From: Cognatishimia sp. SS12
GTDB lineage: Bacteria; Pseudomonadota; Alphaproteobacteria; Rhodobacterales; Rhodobacteraceae
Reading direction: 5' to 3'
Length of the DNA: 64,000 nt
Assembly (NCBI RefSeq): GCF_028369055.1
Contig: NZ_JAQNCZ010000006.1
Span: forward strand, 62,001-126,000
Under the pieces are notes generated by a model that saw only the letters and a program-made list of their open reading frames with translations, was not told the DNA's origin and made no database searches. A program made the translations under genes and the position numbers. Shown here one piece after another: positions 1 to 11,339 of this stretch (the stretch's first letter is position 1; each line of letters begins with the position of its first letter).

Positions 1-3175
<3,175 letters not shown>

Positions 3176-3179
<4 letters not shown>

Positions 3180-3934
3180 TTATGCCAGGCACACCACGGA
3201 TTGTCTTTCTGCATTTGCCCAAATGCGGCGGCACCACATTGCATCACCAACTGCTGCGCTGGTATCCCCGCGCCGCCTTTCACCCCGAGCGGCACAATGG
3301 TCTTTATCAATCGCGCATGATGAGCCTGGCGCAAAAGCAGGTTTTTTCCGGGCATTTTGATTTCTATTCCACGCAGTTTATTCCGGGGCCGCGGCGGATG
3401 ATCACCTTTCTGCGGCAACCGCGCGACCGCCTGTTGTCGCTTTATCACTTCCATCGCGCCCATCGTGCAGAGTTCATCGCTGCGCATAATCTGACCTTGG
3501 CGCAGTTTGCCCATGATCATGAACTGGCCGGGTATTTCGCGGATCCTCACGTGCGCGCCCACCCCGGCGTTGACAACGCAATGACGCGCTATCTTTCGGA
3601 TCACCCGCAGTTGCCCGGACGAGCAATGCCGCCTATGGCAGAACTATTTGCCGAGGCCTGCGCCAACCTAGAGCGGTTTGACGCAATCGGATTTGTGGAA
3701 AATTATGAGCGGAGCCTGCAGCAGATCGCGCGCTGCCTTGGCCAGACCGCCCCTGACGAGATCAAGCCCGAGCAGGCCCTGAGCGCGGTGACAGAAAGCA
3801 ACCCACATCTGCGCCCTGTGCCCCGCCAAATGCCATGCGCGGCGACACAGGCATTGATGCATGAGCTGACCTATTGGGACGAACAGCTTTATGCCGCCGC
3901 TCAGAAACGTGCAGCATGGCTTGCCGCGGCTTAG
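3176..3934 (+). CDS. Sulfotransferase family protein (PAPS-dependent)
   Basis: The 252-residue protein begins with LHLPKCGGTT (about residues 12-21), the 5'-phosphosulfate-binding loop of the sulfotransferase superfamily. It continues with MITFLRQPRDRLLSLYHFHR (about 73-92), which fits the 3'-phosphate-binding segment (R-x-P-x-x-R...S-x-Y). Such enzymes move sulfate from PAPS to a hydroxyl, here most likely on a sugar, given the glycosyltransferases on both sides. GTG at 3176 overlaps the preceding stop by four bases; ATG at 3182 is an alternative start. Its stop overlaps the stop of the convergent RTX gene by a few bases. The acceptor is unknown. Confidence 0.82.
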
Positions 3935-6591
3935 ACCAGAACAAACATATCCTCGTCAAAGGCATCCAGCGTCCGGTTCTGGAAAACAATGGTCATATCG
4001 TCCTGTGTCAGCTCCACATCATCGCCCACCTGCACCAGAGAATCGACAATCTCTGAGGCGCTGTTCTGGCTGTATTGCTGCAACTCCACCCGGTCCCAAG
4101 CCTCTATGTCGAGCACGATGCTGCGCCCATCAACGGTGGCGTTGAAGACAAAGGTATCTGCCAGCCGGCCGCCAAATAGTGTGTTGTCCCCCGCCCCGGC
4201 AGACAGCCGGTCGTCCTGACCCTGCGCCAGCATATATGCCGCAAGATCCGGCGCGCTACGCTGTTTGAATTCGGCGCTTTCGGAAAAGCCATACACCACC
4301 TGCGTGCGGCTGTGGCTCCCGGATTCAAGCCGGGCCGTCCAATTGGCAAGCCCGGTGGCATCCGGCGCGCGCTCAAGCACATTGTTGTAAAGCAAAGTGA
4401 CAAAATCGCTGTTGCTGGTGGCACCATAGGTGGCGTTGAATTCCGGGCTGTTCACAAAACCGGAAATCACCTGCTCAAAGCGCATGCCATCTGCCAAACG
4501 GCCGGTCCAGTTTGTCAGCCCCGTCAGATCCGGCGCGCGATCCAAGGTCGCTTGGTAGAGGCGAAAAACCTCATCCGTCCAGGCCGCTTGGTACCCCGCG
4601 CGGCTAAAGGCGAGGCTGTCGATTTCGGTATTGCCGCGAAATTCGGGGCTTTCGGAAAATCCAACCACCACCTGCGCGCGGCTCATGGCGCCGCTGTCCA
4701 GCCGCGCGGTCCAATTGGCAAGCCCGGTGGCATCCGGCGCGCGATCCAGCACGTTGTTATAGAGCAGCGTCACAAACTCACCGTTGCTGGTGTTGCCATA
4801 GGTGGCCTGAAATTCGCCGCTGTTCACAAAACCATAGGCGACGCTGGCGAGTGTCTGCTGCCCATCCATCATCTGGTTGGCCCAGTTCAGGTGCCCGTTC
4901 ACATCCGGGGCGCGGTCAAGCGTGGCCTGATAAATGCGATAGACCTGCCCCAAAACCGCGTCATAGCCTGCGGCCTGAATGGTTTCACCATAAAGCAGAT
5001 CATCGGCACCCGACCCGTTCAGCGTGTCACCCAACTCGCTCCCGTACATCCGGTTGAAGACGCCGGTATAATCTTGCGGCAGCGTATTCACCACATGGGT
5101 GAGGTCAAAGAGATCAGCATTGGTGAAATCACGCGCCCGCAACATCGCCCCGTCATGCGAGCGCACATCCAGCACCTCATCGCGATAGCTGATCAACACT
5201 CCATCTGAATGCGGATCAAAGCTGAGCGCGGCACTGGAATAAAGATATCCCCAGCCCGAAAGGTCCAGACGATCGACACCAGCTTCAAAATCCATGACCG
5301 TATCGCTCTGCCCATCGCGCTCAAAGATGAACACATCCGCGCCGTCGCCGCCCCAAAGCTGATCGCTGCCGCGCCCATCCATCAGAATATCATCGCCCGC
5401 ACCGCCATTCAGCGTATCACTGCCGCCGTTGCCATCCAGAATATCCGCGCCGCTGGTGCCGGTGAGGGAGTCGCGGGTGTCGCCATCCACCTCAATCACC
5501 CCCATCGTGCCCGGCGATACCCGCAGGTGACTGACATCCTGCGTGCCTTCGCCCGCCGCCAGCACTTCGATGCGCCCGTCAATTTCCACCACGCTCAGCG
5601 CGGCAATATCGTTAAGCGCCATAGCGGTGTCATCGGCTATGCTGTCATGATGCAACAGCGTGCCATCCGGCAACAGACGCAGCAGGCTCAGCCCGTCATC
5701 CGCCCCTGCCAGCACCACAAAGACATGGCCGTCGACCTCAACGGTTTGGACATGCACCGCCCCGCCAAAGCGGGTGGTCAAATTGTCATTGACCTGATCC
5801 GTGACCGTCAACGTGCCATCGGCGGCAAATTCAGCCACCACCAGCGATCCGGTGCCACTGGCGGTCATCAGCACATAATCCGTGCCGCCCATGGCAACCG
5901 TGCTCAGCGCGCTCGGGGTGGCAATGTAAAAATCAGTGCCGGTTTCCAAATGGTCCGTCATGCGCAGGCTGCCATCCGATTGCAGCGCAAAAACACTCAG
6001 CGTGCCGCTTTCGGTTGACGTCGCCATGACATAGGCCTGCCCACCCCGGGTGATCTGCGCCAGCCCGAGCAGATCATGCCCGCCGTTGTTGGCACCAATC
6101 GGCACTGTATCGGTGCGCTCCATGGTGCCGCTGTTGTTTTCGCGCCAAACACTCAGCCCGGCGCGGTCGGTGGCGGTGGTAAAGACGACATTGCGCCCGC
6201 CGACATAGGTGGCCGTGGCCGAGAGAATGGTATCTGAGGGATCAATCAGGAAATCACGCGCGCCAATGCGGCCACTGTCGGTGATGCCATAGCGCTGCAC
6301 CCCCATGCCTGCCCCACCAAACAGCAAAATCTCACTTGCGCCATTGCCATCCAGATTTTGCGCCTGCGCCAACTTCAGACCGGCCCCCAGACCGCCGCTG
6401 ATCGCAAAACTCTCGACATCCACGCGGCGCATGCCATCCAGCGGATCATAGGCCGCCAGACTGTCGCCCTGCCCCGTGACCGCAAAGATGCGCAGCCCGG
6501 CTGCGGTTTCGATCGCAATGATATCGCGCAGCGCCAGTTCGTCATCTGGATCGCCCGCCAAATAAGTGCCTTGATGTGAAAAACGTGTCAT
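3931..6591 (-). CDS. RTX-type calcium-binding protein with tandem DUF4214 domains
   Basis: The 886-residue protein is acidic and nearly free of cysteine and has no signal peptide, as expected for a type I secretion substrate. The N-terminal 400 residues are repetitive beta-rich sequence, probably a beta-propeller. A short RTX block with GGAGDDILMDG and GGDGADVFIF follows at about 410-450. Next come two DUF4214 units (LYQATLDRAPD...NWTARL...GFSESPEF), then a short C-terminal tail with DTFVFNA, typical of RTX ends. DUF4214 proteins are often extracellular and linked to exopolysaccharide. I chose the ATG at 6591; a longer frame reaches 6717 but its extra residues are basic and unlike the rest. 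It diverges from the GT2 gene. No secretion genes are nearby, so the exporter is elsewhere. Confidence 0.82.
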   Translation of the reverse strand: MTRFSHQGTYLAGDPDDELALRDIIAIETAAGLRIFAVTGQGDSLAAYDPLDGMRRVDVESFAISGGLGAGLKLAQAQNLDGNGASEILLFGGAGMGVQRYGITDSGRIGARDFLIDPSDTILSATATYVGGRNVVFTTATDRAGLSVWRENNSGTMERTDTVPIGANNGGHDLLGLAQITRGGQAYVMATSTESGTLSVFALQSDGSLRMTDHLETGTDFYIATPSALSTVAMGGTDYVLMTASGTGSLVVAEFAADGTLTVTDQVNDNLTTRFGGAVHVQTVEVDGHVFVVLAGADDGLSLLRLLPDGTLLHHDSIADDTAMALNDIAALSVVEIDGRIEVLAAGEGTQDVSHLRVSPGTMGVIEVDGDTRDSLTGTSGADILDGNGGSDTLNGGAGDDILMDGRGSDQLWGGDGADVFIFERDGQSDTVMDFEAGVDRLDLSGWGYLYSSAALSFDPHSDGVLISYRDEVLDVRSHDGAMLRARDFTNADLFDLTHVVNTLPQDYTGVFNRMYGSELGDTLNGSGADDLLYGETIQAAGYDAVLGQVYRIYQATLDRAPDVNGHLNWANQMMDGQQTLASVAYGFVNSGEFQATYGNTSNGEFVTLLYNNVLDRAPDATGLANWTARLDSGAMSRAQVVVGFSESPEFRGNTEIDSLAFSRAGYQAAWTDEVFRLYQATLDRAPDLTGLTNWTGRLADGMRFEQVISGFVNSPEFNATYGATSNSDFVTLLYNNVLERAPDATGLANWTARLESGSHSRTQVVYGFSESAEFKQRSAPDLAAYMLAQGQDDRLSAGAGDNTLFGGRLADTFVFNATVDGRSIVLDIEAWDRVELQQYSQNSASEIVDSLVQVGDDVELTQDDMTIVFQNRTLDAFDEDMFVLV
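4258..4960 (-). repeat. Tandem DUF4214-encoding repeat inside the RTX gene
   Basis: Two units of about 370 bp encode near-parallel protein blocks (LYQATLDRAPD..., YNNVL-DRAPDATGLANW). The DNA is conserved enough that a 33-bp stretch beginning CCAATTGGCAAGC is identical at 4339-4371 and 4711-4743. This points to recent duplication or gene conversion within the gene. Confidence 0.8.
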
Positions 6592-6761
6592 CCGCCAACC
6601 CCCAAGTTGCGTCAAATCTTTCAACAAAGATCTGGGACAAAGGCGCATTCGACGCGGAAAAACTGCGGCGAAATTGCGCCCCTTCTTTCCAATTTTCGGA
6701 ATTTTTGACGGACTCATTTTTTATTAACCAAGACCAAACAGCATGGCGGCAGGAGAATACC

Positions 6762-7721
6762 GTGCAGCCCAATCCAATCACGCAGACCGCGCAATCGCCC
6801 TCAGACACCCCGGTGACACTGTTGCTGGGGACCTATAATGGTGCCGCCTTTTTGGACGCGCAGCTTGCCTCGCTCGCCGCGCAGCGACATCGGCACTGGC
6901 AGATCTGGGTCAGTGACGATGGCTCCAGCGATGAAACTCTGCGTATCTTGCAGCTTTGGGGCAACCGCTGGCGAGGGCAGCACCCAATGCGCATTCTCGA
7001 CGGGCCCCAAAAAGGGGCCGCTGCCAATTATCTGTTTCTGCTGTGCCATCCTGATCTGCCGCGTCAGCACATTGCGCTTTGCGATCAGGATGACATTTGG
7101 CACCCTGATAAACTGTGCCGAGCCTTGGCCAATCTTTCGGATGTTCCGGCTGCGCGCCCGGCGATTTATGGCGCGCAAAGCCTGCACACCAACGCCGCGC
7201 TGGCGATCACCGGGCGCTCCTCTGCGCCGCGGCGCGGCACAGGGTTTGGCAATGCCCTGTTGCAGAATGTCGTCAGCGGCCACAGCGCGGTGCTGACCCC
7301 GGCGGCGCTTTCGTTGATCCGCCGCGTCGGCCCGCAGCCTGAAATTCGCTTTCATGATTGGTGGCTTTACCTCTTGATCAGCGCAGCCGGCGGCACGGTA
7401 CGGATCGATCCTGCGGCAACGTTGCGCTACCGGCAGCATGCCCAAAATCTGGTGGGAGCCAATCGCGGGGTCCGGGCGAAAGCCCATCGCGCCGGTCAAA
7501 TCCTGAACGGTCAATATGGCACTTGGCTGGCGGGGCACCTCAATTTGCTGTCCCGTCTTGACGCGATGCTCAGCCCCGAAGCGCGGCAAGCGGTTGCAGC
7601 CCTGCGCAGCGCCAAGGGCAAGCTTGCCAAGGTGCAGGCCCTGCATAAGGCCGGTGCGTGGCGTCAATCCCGTCCGGAAACGCTTTTGGTCTATCTTGCG
7701 GCGCTCACCGGACGGCTCTAG
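6762..7721 (+). CDS. Family 2 glycosyltransferase (rhamnosyltransferase-like)
   Basis: The 319-residue protein has a GT-A fold signature: VTLLLGTYNGAAFL near the N terminus, then WVSDDGSSDET and ALCDQDDIWHPDK. The last holds the metal-binding acidic residues and the DQDDIW block common in RfbF/WcaA-like rhamnosyl and related transferases. The long frame opens at 6576, but I place the start at GTG 6762. AGGAGA sits about six bases upstream of it and the conserved domain begins right after; upstream codons do not look like protein. It is divergent from the RTX gene and convergent with kpsT, with a 7-bp gap. It probably adds a sugar to the exported glycan. Donor specificity is not visible. Confidence 0.85.
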   Translation: MQPNPITQTAQSPSDTPVTLLLGTYNGAAFLDAQLASLAAQRHRHWQIWVSDDGSSDETLRILQLWGNRWRGQHPMRILDGPQKGAAANYLFLLCHPDLPRQHIALCDQDDIWHPDKLCRALANLSDVPAARPAIYGAQSLHTNAALAITGRSSAPRRGTGFGNALLQNVVSGHSAVLTPAALSLIRRVGPQPEIRFHDWWLYLLISAAGGTVRIDPAATLRYRQHAQNLVGANRGVRAKAHRAGQILNGQYGTWLAGHLNLLSRLDAMLSPEARQAVAALRSAKGKLAKVQALHKAGAWRQSRPETLLVYLAALTGRL

Positions 7722-7728
7722 CGGGACA

Positions 7729-8388
7729 TTAGCGCTGCATCACCGCCATGTGGTGTGCAATCGCAGCCTCAATATCCTCATAATAATGCAATTTGCACCG
7801 ATCCAAGACCGCGCCGGCGCTGCAGAGGTCGCGCAGCTGCGCCATGGAATGGCTGACAACAACTGCCCCCGCATGCGTCAAGCGCGCTTTCAGCAAGGCT
7901 GCGCTCTTGTCGCGAAACCGGGCGTCCCCGACGGCGGTGACCTCGTCCACCAGATAGGTATCAAAGGGCACCGCCATGGACACCCCAAAGGCCAGCCGCG
8001 CCTTCATCCCCGCAGAATAGCTGCGCAGCGGCATATGAAAATGCGCGCCGAGGTCCGCAAAATCGGCCGCAAATTTCAGCATTTCATCGCTGTCCACACC
8101 ATAGATACGCGCAACAAATCGCGCGTTCTGCGCCCCGGTCAGATCCCCGTGAAACGTCCCCGCAAAGCCAACGGTCCAGCTGACGCTGCCGCGCGTGACA
8201 ATGCGGCCCGCATCCGGCGCAATTGTCCCGGCGATCATCCCAAGCAGCGTAGATTTGCCCGCGCCATTGCGCCCCAAAAGCGCCACAGATTGGCCAGCGG
8301 GGAACACCGCATTGATGCCCTGCGCCACGTGTTTGCGCGACCCACCGCCGGTCGCGAAGGATTTGTGGAGGTTCACAAGGCGGATCAT
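7729..8388 (-). CDS. kpsT: Capsule polysaccharide export ABC transporter, ATP-binding subunit
   Basis: The 219-residue ATPase energises export of a lipid-linked capsule polysaccharide across the inner membrane. It shows Walker A GRNGAGKST, ABC signature YSAGMKARL, Walker B YLVDEVTAVGD and switch His in VVSHS. Its length and order match KpsT/BexA/CtrD. I start at ATG 8388 (MIRLVNLHKSF); the frame is open further upstream, but that part lies within kpsE. The start overlaps the kpsE stop by a few bases on the same strand, so the two form an operon. The matching permease is about 1.3 kb away on the other strand. Confidence 0.93.
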   Translation of the reverse strand: MIRLVNLHKSFATGGGSRKHVAQGINAVFPAGQSVALLGRNGAGKSTLLGMIAGTIAPDAGRIVTRGSVSWTVGFAGTFHGDLTGAQNARFVARIYGVDSDEMLKFAADFADLGAHFHMPLRSYSAGMKARLAFGVSMAVPFDTYLVDEVTAVGDARFRDKSAALLKARLTHAGAVVVSHSMAQLRDLCSAGAVLDRCKLHYYEDIEAAIAHHMAVMQR

Positions 8389-8390
8389 GG

Positions 8391-9584
8391 TCAGCGCCGG
8401 TCCCGCACAGCATAAGACACCAGCGCCAAAATCGCCCACCCAAGGCAGAGCAGGCTGCCGAGCGTGGCCAAGATGAGCCCGCGTTCTGGATAGCGCGCGG
8501 TTTCGGCCAGCGTGGGCTGCAAATAAGCGGCGAGATAGCGGCTTTGCCGTTGCGCATCCGCCAGGGCAATGTCGTAGGCCGCCAGCGCGGCTGCATAGGT
8601 GCTTTCCGCAAATTCACGCTCAACGGCCAGACGCTCATATTCCGTGATCAGCGCCGCAAAGGCGGCGGCCCCCTCAGGGCCGGCCCCGCCCAGACCCAGC
8701 TTGCGCCGCTCGGCCGCAATGCGGGCGCGAATGACCTCAGCGCGCCGCGCGCCCGAGGCCATGCGCGAATCCCCAGCCCGCGCCGTTTCTTTCAGCAGAT
8801 CCACTTCAATCAAAGTCTCGGCCAGCTCTGCCTGCAATTCGCTGATCAGCTCGGTCTGCGACAGCACCTCGGCCTCCGGGTCAATCAACTGATGCTGGTT
8901 GCGAAACATCAGCACGGCCTGACGGGCATCGGTCAGCCGGCGCTTCATCATCTGCAAATCATGTTCCGCCGCTGCGATGGCATCCTGACGCGCTATGGTA
9001 CTAAGCGCGTTAATCATCGCCGCACTTTCTGCTTTCAGATGCTGCGCAATGCGCTGTGCCTCATACGGGTCAAAGGCGCGCACCCGCACCTCAAGCAGCC
9101 CGGCGCTCCGATCATAGTAAATGCGCACCATACGCTGCCAGTACTCATGCAGGTCCTCGATCGCGCCCGAGGGTTCAAAGGCAAAGACCGGATCCTGCGC
9201 GGGCCGGGACCAGAGCGCCTTTAGGTCAAGCGCGGCGTCAAGATCAGCGACCAGTTTTTGGCTCTGCATGAATTCATAAAGGATATCAGTATCGCTGGAA
9301 CTTGAACCGCTCAGCCCGGCAAGGCTGCTGCCAAGAAATTCCAAGGCACCGCCGGCCTCCTCATGGCGGACAGAAAATCCCATTACCGAAATATATTGAT
9401 CCGCCGCGCGCGCCCAAAGATACCAGGCCGCCACGGCAAGGGGCATGATGACCAAAGACAGAAAGCTGAGCACCAAGCCAAAATGCCGACGCCGCCAGCG
9501 CGCGCGCCGTGCCGGTGGACGCGCCTGAGGCACCGCTGCCAATCGATGGGCTGAAGGATGTGGAATGGGATCTGGCAAGGGCAC
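8391..9584 (-). CDS. kpsE: Capsule export inner-membrane co-polymerase protein (KpsE/BexC/CtrB family)
   Basis: The 397-residue protein has a Pro/Arg-rich cytoplasmic N terminus and a membrane helix at about 36-57 (FGLVLSFLSLVIMPLAVAAW). A long periplasmic region with heptad character follows at about 180-340, then a second helix near the C terminus ending in a basic tail. This is the layout of PCP-2 family proteins that link the KpsMT pump to the outer-membrane exporter. The frame opens with GTG at 9584, where GGAG lies too close; a TTG two codons later has better spacing, so the exact start is uncertain. It is divergent from kpsM with about 90 bp between. The outer-membrane partner KpsD/Wza is not in the window. 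Confidence 0.9.
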   Translation of the reverse strand: MPLPDPIPHPSAHRLAAVPQARPPARRARWRRRHFGLVLSFLSLVIMPLAVAAWYLWARAADQYISVMGFSVRHEEAGGALEFLGSSLAGLSGSSSSDTDILYEFMQSQKLVADLDAALDLKALWSRPAQDPVFAFEPSGAIEDLHEYWQRMVRIYYDRSAGLLEVRVRAFDPYEAQRIAQHLKAESAAMINALSTIARQDAIAAAEHDLQMMKRRLTDARQAVLMFRNQHQLIDPEAEVLSQTELISELQAELAETLIEVDLLKETARAGDSRMASGARRAEVIRARIAAERRKLGLGGAGPEGAAAFAALITEYERLAVEREFAESTYAAALAAYDIALADAQRQSRYLAAYLQPTLAETARYPERGLILATLGSLLCLGWAILALVSYAVRDRR

Positions 9585-9676
9585 CTCCGCAAAATTTCCC
9601 CTAGGATGGCGTTAATTTCTTTCGATTATCCAAAGATGGCGCGGGACCCTGCCCGAGCGTCACGAAAGACACCCTT

Positions 9677-10477
9677 ATGCCCCTTGCCCCTTTGGTGCCC
9701 ACTGCGCGTCCCCGCAAATTTGCGAGCGCGCGGGTTGTCGGCGCTTTGATGCTGCGCGAAATGGCGACAAGCTATGGGCGGACACCGGGCGGGTATCTCT
9801 GGGCGGTCCTAGAACCGGTCGCGGGCATCACGCTTTTGACCTTGGTGTTTTCCATTGGTTTTGTGACGCCAGCGCTGGGGGTCAGTTTCCCGATGTTTTA
9901 CGCAACCGGCCTGGTGCCGTTTCTGGCCTATAGCAGCCTCTCGGGCAAAATCGCGACCGCGCTGATGTATTCCAAACCCTTGCTGGCCTTTCCAAGCGTG
10001 CGGTTCAGTGATGCGCTCTTGGCTCGGCTGCTGCTGAATGGGCTAACGCAGATCATGGTGGCCTATCTGGTGTTTGGCGGCATCATGCTTTGGCTTGATC
10101 CGCGGGTGATCCCGGACACGCGCAGTCTGGCAACAGCCTTGGCCTTATGTGCTGGCTTGGCAATGGGGATTGGCACGTTGAATGCGCTGCTCTTTGCGCT
10201 CTGGCCGGTGTGGCAGCAGATCTGGTCAGTTCTGATGCGGCCGCTTTTTATCGTCTCAGGCATTTTTTATTTGCCCGAAGACATCCCGCGCCCCTATCGC
10301 GACATGCTGGAATTGAACCCGCTGATTCATGTGGTCGGGCTGGTACGGCGCGGGTTTTATGCCAGTTATGACGCGGCATATGTCTCGCCAATCTATGTGC
10401 TGCTGATCAGTGGCGTTGCGCTGGTGGCGGGGCTGGTGTTTTTGACCCGTTTTCATCGCGATCTGCTGCAGCGCTAA
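9677..10477 (+). CDS. kpsM: Capsule polysaccharide export ABC permease
   Basis: The 266-residue ABC-2 type permease forms the transmembrane channel that works with KpsT. It has the family N terminus (LREMATSYGRTPGGYLWAVLEP) and about six hydrophobic segments. The block IFYLPEDIPRPYRDMLELNP between the last helices is typical of KpsM/BexB. ATG at 9677 is followed directly by the hydrophilic N-terminal tail. Its last 71 bases lie opposite the 3' end of the convergent Stf0-like sulfotransferase gene, so the two coding regions overlap tail to tail. Confidence 0.93.
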   Translation: MPLAPLVPTARPRKFASARVVGALMLREMATSYGRTPGGYLWAVLEPVAGITLLTLVFSIGFVTPALGVSFPMFYATGLVPFLAYSSLSGKIATALMYSKPLLAFPSVRFSDALLARLLLNGLTQIMVAYLVFGGIMLWLDPRVIPDTRSLATALALCAGLAMGIGTLNALLFALWPVWQQIWSVLMRPLFIVSGIFYLPEDIPRPYRDMLELNPLIHVVGLVRRGFYASYDAAYVSPIYVLLISGVALVAGLVFLTRFHRDLLQR

Positions 10478-11339
10478 GCGGCGCGACTTTCTGGACCCAG
10501 CGCCAGCGCGTCTGGGTGATGCCCCTGAGAAACTGCGCCTCTTCCTGCCGAAACCGCGCGGCGTATTCAGTATTCAGCGCCGTTGCGATCCGTTTGTGAG
10601 CAGAGCGCCCGGAGAGCGGCGGCACCTTTGGTGCCACGAGGTAATCCGCCAGATATTGCGCCAAAGCCTGTTCAGGCAGCTGGGTGATTTTCTCATAACT
10701 CAGCCGCAGAGGCGCAAGCCCATACCGGGCCAACAGCGCTTCGGTGCGCTCTTCGGCCTGAAAGCTGTGGGTTATCCAACGTTTGATCGCCGCAGCGTCA
10801 TAGCGCACGGTGTTGTCCGCATGACCAATCGCCTGCGCAGAACTTTGCGGCAAATGCGAAATGCGCGTCTGCTGCATTTTCATCAAGGAAACCCCCTGCA
10901 ATACGATGTCTTCGCGCAGGAGCCAGATAAATTTTGCACCGTCAAAATAACGCATGAAGGTCGCGGCACCGCCAAAGGTGGCACGCAGATGATGCGCGGT
11001 CAGCTCGCAGCCAAAGCACCCCGCGATATTGCGTCGGCGCCGCAGCGCAAGCATATAGTCATCCAGCGAGGCAGCGTGCAGATTTTGCGCCATATTCGGC
11101 ACAAACCGCGGGTTGAAACATTCGTCCGGCAGCCCCAGCACACCGCTGCGCGCGGCGACATCTGTCAGCCAGGAAGAGCCGCTGCGCGCGGTGAAAAACA
11201 CCGCATAGCACCGATGCGCCGGTGGCTGCCGCAGCAGTGCCGCGAACTGCGCTTTGTCCACATCGGGCGGAAAACGCACAGTTGCCTGCGGCGGGGGCGA
11301 TATTGGATTTGCATTTCGAAAGACCTCACGCCCGAACAT
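10407..11339 (-). CDS. Stf0-like sulfotransferase
   Basis: The 310-residue protein starts its conserved core with YAVFFTARSGSSWLTDVAARSG, the PAPS phosphosulfate loop as seen in Stf0 (trehalose 2-sulfotransferase) relatives. It continues with the LPDECFNP block and IWLLREDIVLQGVSLMKMQQT, which resembles Stf0's 3'-phosphate-binding region. I start at ATG 11339, which has an AAAGGAG ribosome site; the frame extends nine codons upstream. The gene begins within the last 14 bases of the upstream glycosyltransferase gene, so the two are coupled. It likely sulfates a sugar in the exported glycan or its carrier. It is unlike the 3.2-kb sulfotransferase, so two acceptor sites are probable. The C-terminal 24 residues are low-complexity and lie in the overlap with kpsM. 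Confidence 0.8.
   Translation of the reverse strand: MFGREVFRNANPISPPPQATVRFPPDVDKAQFAALLRQPPAHRCYAVFFTARSGSSWLTDVAARSGVLGLPDECFNPRFVPNMAQNLHAASLDDYMLALRRRRNIAGCFGCELTAHHLRATFGGAATFMRYFDGAKFIWLLREDIVLQGVSLMKMQQTRISHLPQSSAQAIGHADNTVRYDAAAIKRWITHSFQAEERTEALLARYGLAPLRLSYEKITQLPEQALAQYLADYLVAPKVPPLSGRSAHKRIATALNTEYAARFRQEEAQFLRGITQTRWRWVQKVAPLSAAADRDENGSKTPAPPPAQRH

Noticed and set aside
4312-6018. Two long plus-strand frames opposite the RTX gene
   Set aside because: Both are antisense shadows with no recognisable motif; the minus-strand gene has clear RTX and DUF4214 repeats.
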